Made by a program: the position numbers and the translations under genes. Positions 6,171 to 7,268 of a DNA stretch of 7,268 nt are shown here, in pieces (the first letter of the stretch is position 1; each line of letters starts with the position of its first letter). This DNA is from Flavobacteriaceae bacterium (GTDB taxonomy: Bacteria > Bacteroidota > Bacteroidia > Flavobacteriales > Flavobacteriaceae). The stretch spans positions 1-7,268 of the forward strand of contig JABHGH010000004.1 in the NCBI GenBank assembly GCA_018672145.1. Reading direction: 5' to 3'. The notes under the pieces are model-generated. The model was not told the origin of the DNA. It made no database searches and was given only the letters and a program-made list of their open reading frames with translations.

Positions 6171-7265
6171 TCACACATTAAACCGGAAGTGCATCACATC
6201 GCCGTCTTGCACAACATAATCTTTGCCTTCCACGCGCATTTTGCCTGCCTCTTTGACTTTGGCTTCGGTCTCTAGTTGATCGTAGTCATTATATGATATG
6301 ACCTCCGCACGAATAAACCCTTTTTCAAAATCGGTATGGATCACTCCCGCTGCTTGGGGAGCTGTAAACCCTTGGGAGATTGTCCATGCGCGCACTTCTT
6401 TTTCGCCAGCTGTAAAATATGTATGCAAATCAAGAATGGCGTAAGCAGACCGAATGAGTTTTGCTGCGCCTGGCTCTGTGAGTCCAAGGTCGTCCAAGAA
6501 CAATTGACGCTCTTCATAAGTCTCTAGTTCATTGATATCGGCTTCGGTTGAAACGGCTAGCACCAACACCTCTGCCCCTTCGGGATCTACCGTCTTGCGG
6601 ACTTCATCGACATAGGCGTTGCCCTTTACTGCAGACGATTCATCAACATTACAGACATATAGTACGGGTTTGTCGGTCAAGAGTTGTAAAGACACTACAT
6701 AAGCCTGACGATCATCTTCAGCGATTGCAAGAGCACGAACCGAGGTTGCTGTCGCTAGACCTTTTTGCACTTGATCAAGGACTTCTTGTTCTTTAATCGC
6801 TTCTTTGTTTCCTGTTCGTGCAGCACGACTCACTTTCTCTAGTCGTTTTTCTACTGTTTCTAAATCTTTGAGTTGGAGCTCAAGGTCAATGGTTTCCTTA
6901 TCACGAATGGGATCAACAGAGCCATCAACATGCACAATATTGTCATTATCAAAGCATCGTAACACATGCAGTATGGCATCTGTTTCACGAATATTACTCA
7001 GAAATTGATTTCCCAACCCCTCTCCTTTGCTTGCCCCTCGGACAATACCAGCGATATCGACAATCTCCACCGTTGCTGGCATCACACGTTCGGGGTCTAC
7101 CAACGATTCAAGACGCTCAAGTCGAGGGTCTGGCACATTAACGACTCCAATGTTTGGCTCAATAGTACAAAATGGAAAATTGGCACTTTGCGCTTTGGCA
7201 TTCGATAGGCAATTAAAAAGCGTTGATTTACCAACGTTGGGAAGTCCGACGATTCCTGCTTTCAT
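6171..7265 (-). CDS. ychF: Redox-regulated ATPase YchF (OLA1 type)
   Basis: This is a near-universal cytosolic P-loop NTPase of the Obg family that prefers ATP. It associates with ribosomes and is linked to oxidative-stress response and translation initiation control in E. coli. The 364-residue protein is full length. The G domain contains GLPNVGKST (7-15; Walker A), the G3 element DIAG (70-73) followed by GASKGEGLGNQFL, and in place of the GTPase NKxD motif the sequence NVDE (206-209), the change that gives YchF its ATP preference. A charged helical region, probably coiled coil, covers about 120-180, and a TGS domain (about 280-364) ends the protein. Cys33 in NFPFCTIEP aligns with Cys35 of E. 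coli YchF, the residue implicated in redox sensing. The ATG at 7265-7263 is the natural start (MKAGIVGLPN). Only three bases upstream are visible, so promoter and RBS cannot be judged. It ends six bases from the convergent nitroreductase gene; in many bacteria it neighbours pth instead. Confidence 0.97.
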   Translation of the reverse strand: MKAGIVGLPNVGKSTLFNCLSNAKAQSANFPFCTIEPNIGVVNVPDPRLERLESLVDPERVMPATVEIVDIAGIVRGASKGEGLGNQFLSNIRETDAILHVLRCFDNDNIVHVDGSVDPIRDKETIDLELQLKDLETVEKRLEKVSRAARTGNKEAIKEQEVLDQVQKGLATATSVRALAIAEDDRQAYVVSLQLLTDKPVLYVCNVDESSAVKGNAYVDEVRKTVDPEGAEVLVLAVSTEADINELETYEERQLFLDDLGLTEPGAAKLIRSAYAILDLHTYFTAGEKEVRAWTISQGFTAPQAAGVIHTDFEKGFIRAEVISYNDYDQLETEAKVKEAGKMRVEGKDYVVQDGDVMHFRFNV

Positions 7266-7268
7266 AAA

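Noticed and set aside
6336..7208. Several plus-strand open frames opposite ychF
   Set aside because: All are antisense to an intact, universally conserved gene, and their predicted peptides are low-complexity or unstructured with no family resemblance.
1..7268. A novel defence, mobile or secondary-metabolite system
   Set aside because: All coding sequence is accounted for by five housekeeping or common oxidoreductase families plus a partial ilvN. There are no integrase, transposase, repeat array, tRNA attachment site or unknown gene clusters.

Overview
The window is an ordinary stretch of core bacterial chromosome, most likely from a member of the Bacteroidota (perhaps the Flavobacteriia; the exact lineage is a guess). 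The grounds are the gene order ilvD-ilvB-ilvN, protein sequences resembling Bacteroidota homologues as I remember them, a moderate GC content (roughly 45 percent in the coding regions sampled by hand), and the lack of a recognisable Shine-Dalgarno sequence before all five starts that can be inspected. No RNA genes, mobile elements, CRISPR arrays or long repeats were found.

Left part (1-3786, minus strand): a tightly packed branched-chain amino acid operon, transcribed from right to left as ilvD, ilvB, ilvN. ilvD (dihydroxy-acid dehydratase) overlaps ilvB (acetolactate synthase large subunit) by one base in a TAATG junction. ilvB is separated by two bases from ilvN (regulatory small subunit), which runs off the left edge of the window. 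IlvB and IlvN together form acetolactate synthase, the first common step of valine, leucine and isoleucine synthesis. IlvD acts two steps later. The intervening enzyme, IlvC, is not in the window and may lie beyond the left edge.

Middle (3787-4047): a 261-base AT-rich divergent intergenic region. It holds a sigma70-like promoter candidate for ilvD, an 11-base palindrome over its -35 element, a weaker plus-strand promoter candidate, and a perfect 15-base palindrome just before the aldehyde dehydrogenase start.

Right part: two plus-strand genes, a class 3-like aldehyde dehydrogenase (4048-5442) and an FMN nitroreductase-family protein with a GTG start (5430-6164). They overlap by 13 bases and are probably cotranscribed. 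They converge on ychF (6171-7265, minus), a complete universal ATPase of the Obg family, with only six bases between the stop codons. I see no evidence of an undescribed system. The points most worth a second look are the divergent regulatory region and the coupled aldehyde dehydrogenase/nitroreductase pair.
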